Source: Pseudomonadota bacterium (GTDB taxonomy: Bacteria > Pseudomonadota > Alphaproteobacteria > Caulobacterales > Caulobacteraceae). Taken from it: a stretch of DNA of 58,196 nucleotides. Positions 15,300-23,195 of this stretch are shown piece by piece. Made by a program: the position numbers and the translations under genes. The stretch covers positions 1 to 58,196 of the forward strand of contig JAEYAO010000072.1 of the NCBI GenBank assembly GCA_023456105.1, written 5' to 3'. Each line of letters begins with the position of its first letter. The first letter of the stretch is position 1. The notes beneath the pieces are model-generated. The model searched no databases. It had not been told where the DNA came from and was given only the letters and a program-made list of their open reading frames with translations.

Positions 15300-15319
15300 C
15301 GCGCTCGTGACTATATGGC

Positions 15320-16288
15320 TCAGCCCGCCTCGGCGAAGGCCACGCGCGCTGATCCCAGCAGCGCCGCGTGCTTGTGCATGATCACCTTGGTCGGGATGGC
15401 GGCCATGTAGTCGGCGAAGCGGCCCTTGCGCTCGAACCGCTCGCGGAACGGGCTGGCCTTGATGAAGGGCAGGATGCGCGGAACGATGCCGCCGGCGATG
15501 TAGACGCCGCCGCGCGCGCCGGTGGTCAGGGCGATGTCGCCGGCCACGGCCCCCAAGATGGCGCAGAACCGCGCCAGGGTGTGGCCGCACGGGCTGTTGG
15601 CCTCTTCCAGAGCCTCGCGCGTGATCTCGGCCGGGTCGTCGATGTGGGTCTCGCGCCCTTCGATCTCGGCCAGCGCCCGGTGCATGTTCAACAGGCCCGG
15701 CCCGCAGATCAGCCGCTCGATCGACACCCGGTCATAGCGGCGGCGCAGGATGCGCAGGATCTCGTCCTCCACCGCGTCGCCGGGCGCGAAGCAGGCGTGC
15801 CCGCCTTCGGACGGCATGGCCATCTGCTGTCCATGGGCGTCGCGCACCAGGGCCGAGACGCCGAAGCCGGTGCCGGGGCCCAGCACCGCGATGGCGGCGT
15901 CCTCGTCGCCCTGCGCCGGGCCGCCCAGGCTTTCCAGCTGGTCGTCAGGCACCACGGGCGCGCCCCAGGCCAGGGCTTCGAAATCGTTGATCAGCCTGAC
16001 GGGCTGCAGGCCCAGCGTGCCCAGCTCGGCCTCCGACACCCGCCAGGGCGAGTTGGTCAGGTCGATGGCGCCGTCCGTCACCGGCCCGGCCACGGCGATC
16101 ACGCCGCCGCTGGGCTTGACCTCGCAGCCGTCGATAAAGGCCCGCACCCCTTCCAGAAAGGTCGGGTGGCGCTCGGCCGGAAAGCTTTCGTGGTGCTCCA
16201 GCACCGGCCGGCCGTCGACCATGCGGGCGACGGCGAAACGGGCGTTGGTGCCGCCGACGTCGCCGACGAGAAGGGTCTTGTCATTCAT
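15320..16288 (-). CDS. glk: Glucokinase
   Basis: 322 aa ROK/glucokinase-type ASKHA fold. The N-terminal phosphate loop is LVGDVGGTNARFA; the sugar-binding region has INDFEALAWG; the adenosine-binding GPGTGFG and a late GGIVPRI are present. It phosphorylates glucose to glucose 6-phosphate, feeding Zwf. It is the last gene of the zwf-pgl-edd-glk unit, 30 bases after edd. The length and order of motifs match the E. coli Glk family. Confidence 0.94.
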   Translation of the reverse strand: MNDKTLLVGDVGGTNARFAVARMVDGRPVLEHHESFPAERHPTFLEGVRAFIDGCEVKPSGGVIAVAGPVTDGAIDLTNSPWRVSEAELGTLGLQPVRLINDFEALAWGAPVVPDDQLESLGGPAQGDEDAAIAVLGPGTGFGVSALVRDAHGQQMAMPSEGGHACFAPGDAVEDEILRILRRRYDRVSIERLICGPGLLNMHRALAEIEGRETHIDDPAEITREALEEANSPCGHTLARFCAILGAVAGDIALTTGARGGVYIAGGIVPRILPFIKASPFRERFERKGRFADYMAAIPTKVIMHKHAALLGSARVAFAEAG

Positions 16289-16318
16289 CTGGTCGTTTCC
16301 TGCGCTCGGTTCGGCGGA

Positions 16319-18208
16319 TCAGGCGTCCACGGTCCGGTCGACGAAGTTGGGATCGGCGGGCGTATCCGTAGGCGACGGCTCGCCGGGAGGAAAGGCGAAG
16401 CAGACGGTGGCGCCCTGTTCGGCGGTGGTCACCACATGGCGGAAGGCCCCGAACAGCTCTCGCCCATAGCCCCAGGCCGAGGCGTCGGCATGCGCTTGCG
16501 ACCTGTGCGCCGCCGGGCGGGCGGACAGGTCGCCTGCGCCCACGGTGGTCAGCACGCCGGCCTCCGCATCCAGACGAATGATGTCGCCGTCCCGAACGTG
16601 CGCCAGGGGACCGCCGGCCAAGGCCTCGGGCGACACGTGGATTGCGGCGGGCGTCTTGCCGCTGGCGCCTGACATGCGGCCGTCGGTGACGAAGGCGACC
16701 TTGAAGCCCTTGTCCTGAAGCACCGATAAGGCCGGCGACAGGCTGTGCAGTTCCGGCATGCCGTTGGCCTTGGGGCCCTGGAAGCGCAGCACCACCACCA
16801 CGTCGCGGTTCAGCTTGCCGTCGCGGAAGGCCTGCAGCGCGTCTTCCTGCGTCTCGAACACGGCGGCGGGCGCCTCGACGATGCGGTTCTCAGGCTTGAC
16901 GGCCGAGACCTTGATCACCGCGCGTCCCAGGTCGCCCTTGACCAGCCGCAGGCCGCCGTCTTTCTGGAAAGGGTTGGAGACGGGGCGCACGATGTCGGGG
17001 TCCAGGCTCTCGGACACGCCGTCGCGCCAGACCAGCTGGCCGTCCACCATCGACGGCTCCTGATAATAGGGCTCCAGCCCCTTGCCCATGACCGTGGTCA
17101 CGTCGGTGTGCAGATGGCCGTTCTCCGCCAGTTCGCGCACCACGAAGGCCACGCCGCCCGCCGCCTGGAAGGCGTTCACGTCGGCCGAGCCGTTGGGATA
17201 GACCCGCGCCAGCAGCGGCGTCGCCGACGACAGCTCGTCCATGTCGGTCCAGTCGATGATGATGCCGGCCGCCCGCGCCATGGCCACCAGGTGAATGGCG
17301 TGGTTGGTCGAGCCGCCGGTGGCGAGCAGGGCGATGATCGCATTGACGATCCCCTTTTCGTCCACCACGTCGGCCATGCGGCTTTCGCCCGTTCGCGCCA
17401 GCTCCACCGCGCGCTTGCCCGCCGCCGCCGTGAGCGCGTCGCGCAGGCCCGTCTCGGGGTGGACGAAGGCGGTGGACGGCATGTGCAGGCCGATCACCTC
17501 CATCATCATCTGGTTGGAGTTGGCGGTGCCGTAGAAGGTGCAGGTGCCGGGCGAATGGTACGAGCCGACCTCGCTCTGTAGCAGGGTCGCCCGGTCCACC
17601 TGGTTCTGGGCGTAGAGGGCGCGGATGCGGGCCTTTTCGTTGTTGGGGATGCCCGAAGGCATGGGACCGGCCGGCGCGAACACCACCGGCAGGTGCCCGA
17701 ACGCCAGCGCGCCCATGAACAGGCCGGGCACGATCTTGTCGCACACGCCCAGCATGATGGCGGAATCGAAGGCGTCGTGCGTCAGGGCGACGCCCGTGGA
17801 CATGGCGATCACGTCGCGGCTGAACAGCGACAGCTCCATGCCGGGGCGGCCCTGGGTCACGCCGTCGCACATGGCGGGCGTGCCGCCGGCGACCTGGGCG
17901 GTGGCGCCGACCTCGCGCGCGGCCTCGCGGATGATGTGGGGAAAGCGCTCAAACGGCTGATGCGCCGACAGCATGTCGTTGTAGGCGGTGACGATGCCGA
18001 CGTTGGGCTGCGAGCCCGTCATGGCGGTCAGCTTGTCCGCCACCGTCTGGCCGGCGAAGGCGTGGGCCCAGTTGGCGCAGGACAGCTTGGCCCGCGCCAC
18101 GCCGTTGTCGCGGGCGGCGTCCATGCGGCGCAGATAGTCGGACCGCGTCTCGCGGCTGCGCTCGGTGATCCGCCGGGTGACGGCGTCGATGGTGGGGTGC
18201 AGGGCCAT
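16319..18208 (-). CDS. edd: 6-phosphogluconate dehydratase
   Basis: 629 aa, IlvD/Edd family. Conserved cysteine-containing stretches expected to hold the Fe-S cluster are visible (GGTPAMCDGVTQG, MLGVCDKIVPG, GTCTFYGTANSNQM), as are GGSTNHAIHL and the C-terminal TDGRMSGASGKTPAA. The enzyme converts 6-phosphogluconate to KDPG. The ATG directly abuts the pgl stop (TGAATG), so translation is probably coupled. The length distinguishes it from IlvD (about 560 aa), and the operon context makes Edd the clear choice. Confidence 0.96.
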   Translation of the reverse strand: MALHPTIDAVTRRITERSRETRSDYLRRMDAARDNGVARAKLSCANWAHAFAGQTVADKLTAMTGSQPNVGIVTAYNDMLSAHQPFERFPHIIREAAREVGATAQVAGGTPAMCDGVTQGRPGMELSLFSRDVIAMSTGVALTHDAFDSAIMLGVCDKIVPGLFMGALAFGHLPVVFAPAGPMPSGIPNNEKARIRALYAQNQVDRATLLQSEVGSYHSPGTCTFYGTANSNQMMMEVIGLHMPSTAFVHPETGLRDALTAAAGKRAVELARTGESRMADVVDEKGIVNAIIALLATGGSTNHAIHLVAMARAAGIIIDWTDMDELSSATPLLARVYPNGSADVNAFQAAGGVAFVVRELAENGHLHTDVTTVMGKGLEPYYQEPSMVDGQLVWRDGVSESLDPDIVRPVSNPFQKDGGLRLVKGDLGRAVIKVSAVKPENRIVEAPAAVFETQEDALQAFRDGKLNRDVVVVLRFQGPKANGMPELHSLSPALSVLQDKGFKVAFVTDGRMSGASGKTPAAIHVSPEALAGGPLAHVRDGDIIRLDAEAGVLTTVGAGDLSARPAAHRSQAHADASAWGYGRELFGAFRHVVTTAEQGATVCFAFPPGEPSPTDTPADPNFVDRTVDA

Positions 18209-18928
18209 TCAGGCGGCCTCCGTCCAGAGAACTTCAAGCTCGGCGCCCGAATGCAGCAAGGCGGCGATCGGCGTGTCGGTGGGATCGCCCAGCGCCTTTT
18301 CCTCGAACACCCGGCGCTTGGTTTCGCCGGTGATGGCCAGGATGTTGCGCCGGGCGCCCCGCAGCCAGGGGATGTTCATGCTGAGCCGGTCCTGCGGCGG
18401 AGCGGAGGTCGAGCGGCTCTTGCCCACGGCCAGCACGCGCGGCGGGTTGTCGGGGGCGAGCAGCTGCTTCAGTGCGGGATTCTCAGGGAACATGGAGCAG
18501 ATATGGCCATCCTCGCCCATGCCCAAAAGGACCGCGTCCAGCGGCCGTCCGACCGCGCTCAGCGCGTGCGAGGCGATCAGCGCCGCCCGGTCCACCGTCA
18601 CCTGCGGGCTGTAAAGCGGGATGAAGCGGGCTTGCGCCGCTTCGCCCGTCAACAGCGTCTCCTTCAGCAGCCGCGCATTCGAGTCCGGCGAGGTCTCGGG
18701 CACATAGCGCTCGTCGATCAGGGTGGTGGTGATCCGGCTCCAGTCGACGCCGCCCATGGCGGCCATGCGGCGATAGATGGGGGAGGGGGTCGACCCGCCC
18801 GATCCGGCGAAAAAGGCCTTGCCGTCGGCCTCAGCGGCTTGGACCAGCGTCTCCATGATCCGCGCGGCACAGGCCTCGGCCCAGGCGTCTCGGGTTAAAA
18901 AGGTTTCGATCACGGGCAGGTCACGCAT
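18209..18928 (-). CDS. pgl: 6-phosphogluconolactonase
   Basis: 239 aa, NagB/RpiA-like fold. Signature FFAGSGGSTPSPIYRRMA near the N terminus, then TTTLIDERYVP and LLGMGEDGHICSMFP with the catalytic residues. It hydrolyses 6-phosphogluconolactone between the Zwf and Edd steps. The ATG at 18928 is used; it overlaps the end of zwf by 8 bases. The frame is open further upstream inside zwf but that extension is not protein-like. The stop abuts the edd start. Confidence 0.95.
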   Translation of the reverse strand: MRDLPVIETFLTRDAWAEACAARIMETLVQAAEADGKAFFAGSGGSTPSPIYRRMAAMGGVDWSRITTTLIDERYVPETSPDSNARLLKETLLTGEAAQARFIPLYSPQVTVDRAALIASHALSAVGRPLDAVLLGMGEDGHICSMFPENPALKQLLAPDNPPRVLAVGKSRSTSAPPQDRLSMNIPWLRGARRNILAITGETKRRVFEEKALGDPTDTPIAALLHSGAELEVLWTEAA

Positions 18929-20381
18929 CGGTCGTGTTCCATTTGCGGCCGGTGCGGGCCAGCAGCATTTCGGCCTCGTCCGGGCCCCAGGTTCCGGGCT
19001 GATAGTCGTGCGGCTTGAAGGCCGCGTCCTGCCAGGCTTCGGACACTTCATCGACCCACTTCCAGGCCTGCTCGGCCTCGTCGCGGCGCACGAACAGAGT
19101 GTTGTCGCCATTCATCGCGTCCAGCAGCAGCCGCTCATAGGCGATGCGCCGGCGCGGCGGGCGGGCGTCCTTGTCATCCACGCCCCAGGACAGCGACATC
19201 TTGATCGGCTGCAGCTGCATGCTGCGCTCCAGACCCGGGCGCTTGTTCATGACCGAGAGCGAGATGTCTTCTTCGGGCTGGAGCTCGATCACCAGCCGGT
19301 TGTCGCAGACCTCGCCCCGATCGCCGCTGGCGAAGATGGAGTGCGGCACCGACTTGAACTGGATCACGATCTCCGTGCGCTTTTCCGGCATCCGCTTGCC
19401 GGTGCGCATGTAGAAGGGCACGCCCGCCCAGCGCCAGTTGTCGATGTCGGCGCGCACGGCGACAAAGGTTTCGGTGTCGGAGTCCTCGCCGCGCTCGTCG
19501 TCGTAGCCCTTGACCGGCTTGCCCTCCAGCTCGCCCGCCACATACTGGCCGCGGACGGTGACGCGTTCGGCTTCCTCGGGCGTGATGGGGCGCAGGGACC
19601 GCAGCACCTTGACCTTTTCGTTGCGCACCGAGTCGGGGTCCAGGTCGCTGGGCGGCTCCATCGCCACCAGGCACAAGAGCTGCAGCAGGTGGTTCTGCAG
19701 CATGTCGCGCAGTGCGCCGTACTCGTCATAATAGGGCCAGCGATCGCCCACCCCGACGGTCTCGCCCACCGTGATCTGGACGTGGTCCACCGTCAGGTTG
19801 TTCCACAGCGGCTCGAAAATGGTGTTGCCGAACCGCAGGGCGATCAGGTTCTGCACCGTCTCCTTGCCCAGATAGTGGTCGATGCGGAACACCTGCTCTT
19901 CTCGGAAGGCGTGCGAGATGGCGTCGTCGATCTCGCGGAACGACTTGAGGTCGCGCCCGACCGGCTTTTCCACCACCAGCCGGCTGTTACGTTCGGCCAG
20001 ACCGGCCGTCTTCATCGCCGTGACGATGCGGCCGTACAGCGACGGCGACACGGCGAGGAACGAGGTGATCTCGTCGTCGCCGACCTTGGCTTTCAGAGGC
20101 TTCAGGCTTTCGGGGTCGGTCGCGTCCACCGCCAGATAGTCGAGCCGAGCCTCCATCCGGTCCCAGGCGGCTTCATCCCAGGCCTGATCGCTCCGGGCGC
20201 GCGGCTCCACCGCCTCGCGAATCTTGGCGACATAGTCGTCCCGGCTCTCGTCCGAACGCGCCGCACCGATGATCTTCAGCCCCTCGGCCAGCAGTCCGTC
20301 CCGCTCGAGGAAATACAGCGACGGCAGCAGCATCCGCATCGCCAGGTCGCCGCCGCCGCCGAACAGGATGAGTGCCGCCAT
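18921..20381 (-). CDS. zwf: Glucose-6-phosphate 1-dehydrogenase
   Basis: 486 aa. NADP-binding GGGGDLAMRMLLPSL near the N terminus, the substrate/catalytic motif RIDHYLGKE, and the family stretch VPFYMRTGKRMP. It starts the Entner-Doudoroff operon zwf-pgl-edd-glk. The upstream hisIE gene ends only 48 bases earlier on the same strand, so the unit may partly be read from the his operon; no terminator is evident in the gap, only a short GTCCC/GGGAC hairpin. Confidence 0.97.
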   Translation of the reverse strand: MAALILFGGGGDLAMRMLLPSLYFLERDGLLAEGLKIIGAARSDESRDDYVAKIREAVEPRARSDQAWDEAAWDRMEARLDYLAVDATDPESLKPLKAKVGDDEITSFLAVSPSLYGRIVTAMKTAGLAERNSRLVVEKPVGRDLKSFREIDDAISHAFREEQVFRIDHYLGKETVQNLIALRFGNTIFEPLWNNLTVDHVQITVGETVGVGDRWPYYDEYGALRDMLQNHLLQLLCLVAMEPPSDLDPDSVRNEKVKVLRSLRPITPEEAERVTVRGQYVAGELEGKPVKGYDDERGEDSDTETFVAVRADIDNWRWAGVPFYMRTGKRMPEKRTEIVIQFKSVPHSIFASGDRGEVCDNRLVIELQPEEDISLSVMNKRPGLERSMQLQPIKMSLSWGVDDKDARPPRRRIAYERLLLDAMNGDNTLFVRRDEAEQAWKWVDEVSEAWQDAAFKPHDYQPGTWGPDEAEMLLARTGRKWNTTDA

Positions 20382-20429
20382 GTCGTCTCCCGGATGGTCC
20401 CAGATCCCGGGACAACGGCCGTGCTTGGC

Positions 20430-21053
20430 CTATCCCGCGCCTTTGCCCGCTTCGGCCCGTTCGGCCAACACGTCCAGCACGTCCTGAAACACCATGTTAC
20501 GGGCATGGAGAAGGACAAGCAGGTGGAAGATCAAATCCGCCGCCTCGCTCGCGAGTTCCGCATCGGGGCCGGCAACGCCCGCTAGCGCCGTCTCCACGCC
20601 CTCTTCGCCGACCTTTTGCGCGATGCGCTTGGGGCCTTGCTGAAGCAAGCGAGCCGTCCAGCTTTCGTCCGGATCGGCCGCGGCGCGCTGGGCGATCGTT
20701 TTCTCCAGCCGCGCGATGCGGCCCAGTCCCGGCGCGTCCGCCTCGCCAAAGCAGCTGACGCGGTTCAGGTGGCAGGCGTTTCCGACCGGCCTGACGGACA
20801 GCACCACGGCGTCGTTGTCGCAGTCGGGCGTGATCGCGACCACATGCAGCCGATCGCCCGAGGTCTCGCCCTTTCTCCACCGCCCGCCGAGCGAACGTGA
20901 AAAGAAGGTCGCCTCGCGGCTGGCGATCGTCTCGTTCAAGGCCCCCCGGTCCATATAGGCCAGCGTCAGCACCTGCAGGGTGTCGGCGTCCTGCACCACC
21001 GCCGGGATCAGCCCGCCGCCCTTGTCGAAGTCGAGAGTCGACGGATCGATCAT
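20430..21053 (-). CDS. hisIE: Fused phosphoribosyl-AMP cyclohydrolase / phosphoribosyl-ATP pyrophosphatase
   Basis: 207 aa, two domains. HisI at residues 1-115 has GGLIPAVVQDADT, LAYMDRGAL, SGDRLHVVAITPDCDND with the metal-binding Asp/Cys pattern, and GNACHLNR. HisE at about 118-205 has IARLEKTI, GEEGVETALA and SEAADLIFHLLVLL with the acidic Mg-binding residues. Together they perform steps 2 and 3 of histidine synthesis. Many alphaproteobacteria keep hisI and hisE as separate genes, so the fusion is worth noting. It is the last gene of the his operon, with a 4-base overlap with hisF. Confidence 0.93.
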   Translation of the reverse strand: MIDPSTLDFDKGGGLIPAVVQDADTLQVLTLAYMDRGALNETIASREATFFSRSLGGRWRKGETSGDRLHVVAITPDCDNDAVVLSVRPVGNACHLNRVSCFGEADAPGLGRIARLEKTIAQRAAADPDESWTARLLQQGPKRIAQKVGEEGVETALAGVAGPDAELASEAADLIFHLLVLLHARNMVFQDVLDVLAERAEAGKGAG

Positions 21054-21817
21054 AGCCGCATCTCCAGTCCCTCGTCCGCCAGGTAGCGCTTCAGGTTCGG
21101 TATGCCGATGGCGCCCGTGTGGAACACGCTCGCCGCCAGGGCGCCCGAGACGTCCGCCTGTTCGAACACGTCCCGGAAATGCTCGGGCGCGCCGGCGCCG
21201 CCCGACGCGATCAGCGGAATGGTCAGGCGGCGGCGGGCGGCGGCCAGTTGCTCCACGTCATAGCCCCGTCGCACCCCGTCCTGATCGATGCAGTTCAGCA
21301 CGATCTCGCCCGCGCCCAAGCCTTGCGCCTGGTCCAGCCAGTCCAGCGTGCGCTTGCCCGCCCTGCGCCGCGCCTCCGGGTCGCCGGTGTATTTGTGGAC
21401 GACCCAGTCGCCGTCCTCCAGGCGGCTGTCGACGCCGACCACCACGCACTGCGAGCCCAGCCGCTCGGCCATCTCGGCGATCAGCTCGGGCCGCTCCAGC
21501 GCGGGCGAGTTGATCGACACCTTGTCGGCCCCGTGATCCAGGCAGCGCGCCGCCTGTTCGACGCTGCGGATGCCGCCGGCCACGCAGAAGGGGATGTCCA
21601 GAAGCCGGGCGATGTCGCGGATCCAGCCGTAGTCCAGCGTGCGACCTTCCGGGCTCGCCGTGATGTCGTAGAAGACCAGCTCGTCGGCCCCCTCGTCGCG
21701 ATAGCGCGCGGCCAGACCCCCCGCGTCGCCCATGTCGGTGTGGCCGACAAAGCGCACGCCCTTGACCACCCGGCCGTCCTTGACGTCCAGGCAGGGGATG
21801 ATCCGCCGGGCGGTCAC
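21050..21817 (-). CDS. hisF: Imidazole glycerol phosphate synthase, cyclase subunit
   Basis: 255 aa (beta/alpha)8 barrel. N-terminal RIIPCLDVKDGRVVKGV with the catalytic Asp, DKVSINSPAL, and the second catalytic Asp in LNCIDQDGVRRGYD. C-terminal phosphate-binding IASGGAGAPEHF. It condenses ammonia from HisH with PRFAR to make IGP and AICAR. The start overlaps hisA by 4 bases and the end overlaps hisIE by 4 bases. Confidence 0.97.
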   Translation of the reverse strand: MTARRIIPCLDVKDGRVVKGVRFVGHTDMGDAGGLAARYRDEGADELVFYDITASPEGRTLDYGWIRDIARLLDIPFCVAGGIRSVEQAARCLDHGADKVSINSPALERPELIAEMAERLGSQCVVVGVDSRLEDGDWVVHKYTGDPEARRRAGKRTLDWLDQAQGLGAGEIVLNCIDQDGVRRGYDVEQLAAARRRLTIPLIASGGAGAPEHFRDVFEQADVSGALAASVFHTGAIGIPNLKRYLADEGLEMRL

Positions 21818-22551
21818 GTCCGCTTGGCCGTGGCGATCGCCTCGGGCAGGGTGAAACGGTCTTCATAAAGGGCGCGCCCAACGATGGCGCCGTTGCAGCC
21901 CAGCGCCTTGATCGCCGCGATGTCGTCCAGCGACGAGACGCCGCCGGAAGCCTGCACCACCATGTCCGGCCGGCGCAGGCGGATTTCCGACAAAAGCTGC
22001 AGGTTCGGCCCCGTCAGGGCCCCGTCGCGGCCGACGTCGGTCACCAGCAGGTGCTTGGCGACGCCCCGAGGATAGCGGTCCAGCGCCGTCCACAGGTCCA
22101 CGCCCGACGACTGGGTCCAGCCCTTCAACGCGGGGACGGGCACGTCGTCCTCCATCTTGACGTCCAGCGCCAGGGTGATGCGGTCGGCCCCGAACCGCTC
22201 CAGCCAGCTCAGCACCGCATCCGGCTGGGTCACCGCCAGCGAGCCTATCACCACCCGGTGCACGCCTGCCTCCAGCAGGCGTTCCACGTCATCGGCGCTG
22301 CGCACGCCGCCGCCGGACTGCACGCAGACGTCGATGGCGCTGACCAGTTCGCCGATCAGGCCGTGCTGGACCGCGCGCCCGGCCTCCGCACCGTCCAGAT
22401 CGACGATGTGGATCCACTCCGCGCCCTCCGCCACGAACGTCGCCAGCCGCATGGCCGGCTGCTCGTCATAGCGGGTCACCGCATCGAACCGCCCGTGCAG
22501 CAGGCGCACGCAGACGCCGTCCTTCAGGTCGATGGCGGGATAGATCAGCAT
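21814..22551 (-). CDS. hisA: Phosphoribosylformimino-5-aminoimidazole carboxamide ribotide isomerase
   Basis: 245 aa barrel homologous to HisF. N-terminal YPAIDLKDGVCVRL with catalytic Asp; VQSGGGVRSADDVERLL; second catalytic Asp in LVTDVGRDGALTGPN; VQASGGVSSLDDI. The ATG at 22551 overlaps the hisH stop by 7 bases; the longer open frame upstream is not protein-like. It converts ProFAR to PRFAR, the HisF substrate. Confidence 0.97.
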   Translation of the reverse strand: MLIYPAIDLKDGVCVRLLHGRFDAVTRYDEQPAMRLATFVAEGAEWIHIVDLDGAEAGRAVQHGLIGELVSAIDVCVQSGGGVRSADDVERLLEAGVHRVVIGSLAVTQPDAVLSWLERFGADRITLALDVKMEDDVPVPALKGWTQSSGVDLWTALDRYPRGVAKHLLVTDVGRDGALTGPNLQLLSEIRLRRPDMVVQASGGVSSLDDIAAIKALGCNGAIVGRALYEDRFTLPEAIATAKRT

Positions 22552-23159
22552 GCGGCGGTCTCGGGCAGTTCGATGAAGTTCTTGAGGATCTGCGCGCCGG
22601 CCCCGGCCGAGCGCTCTGGGTGGAATTGGCAACCCCAGCGGTTCCCCTTACGCACCACCGCCGGCACCGTTCCGCCGTAGTCTGCGCGCGCCAACGTCGC
22701 AGGGCCGTCCGGGCAGACGTAGCCATGCACGAAATAGGCGTAATCCCGGGGCCCCACGCCCTCCAGCAGCGGATCGTCGCGCACCCGCTCCAGCCGGCTC
22801 CAGCCCATGTGCGGAACGGGCAGGGCGGGGCCGGGCTCCAGCCGCGTCACCACGCCGGGGATGAAGCCCAGCAGGTCGTCGCCCGCGCCTTCCTCGCTGC
22901 GCTCGAAAAGCAACTGCTGGCCCAGGCACACGCCCAGCAGCGGCCGCTGAAACGCGTGGATCGCCTCCACCAGCCCCAGCGCGCGCAGCCGGCTCATCGC
23001 ATAGGCGGCGGCCCCCACCCCCGGCAGGATCAGCCGCTCGGCCTGCGCCACCACCGACGCCTCGTCCGTCAGCCGCACCCGCGCGCCCAGCCGCTCCAGC
23101 GCGAACTGCACGGAGGCGACGTTGCCGGCGCCGTAGGCGATCACCGTGACCTCGCGCAT
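22545..23159 (-). CDS. hisH: Imidazole glycerol phosphate synthase, glutaminase subunit
   Basis: 204 aa class I glutamine amidotransferase. Nucleophile Cys in LLGVCLGQQLLFE, and the His/Glu of the triad in CQFHPERS near the C terminus. N-terminal YGAGNVASVQFAL and LPGVGAAAYAM are family features. It supplies ammonia to HisF. It is separated from the HisC-like/HisB gene by 36 bases that form a hairpin containing its ribosome binding site, the only place in this operon without overlap coupling between biosynthetic genes. Confidence 0.95.
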   Translation of the reverse strand: MREVTVIAYGAGNVASVQFALERLGARVRLTDEASVVAQAERLILPGVGAAAYAMSRLRALGLVEAIHAFQRPLLGVCLGQQLLFERSEEGAGDDLLGFIPGVVTRLEPGPALPVPHMGWSRLERVRDDPLLEGVGPRDYAYFVHGYVCPDGPATLARADYGGTVPAVVRKGNRWGCQFHPERSAGAGAQILKNFIELPETAAC

Positions 23160-23164
23160 CAGCT

Positions 23165-23183
23165 CCTCCCCCGAGGGGGGAGG
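23165..23183 (-). promoter_or_regulatory. Hairpin covering the hisH ribosome binding site
   Basis: On the minus strand, CCTCCCC (23183-23177) can pair with GGGGAGG (23171-23165) across a short loop. The GGAGG/GGAG of the 3' arm and the bases just after it form the hisH Shine-Dalgarno, about 4-6 bases before the ATG at 23159. It could limit hisH translation, or be a remnant of the dispersed CTCC-rich repeat family. Confidence 0.5.
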
Positions 23184-23195
23184 ATCGATCGACCA

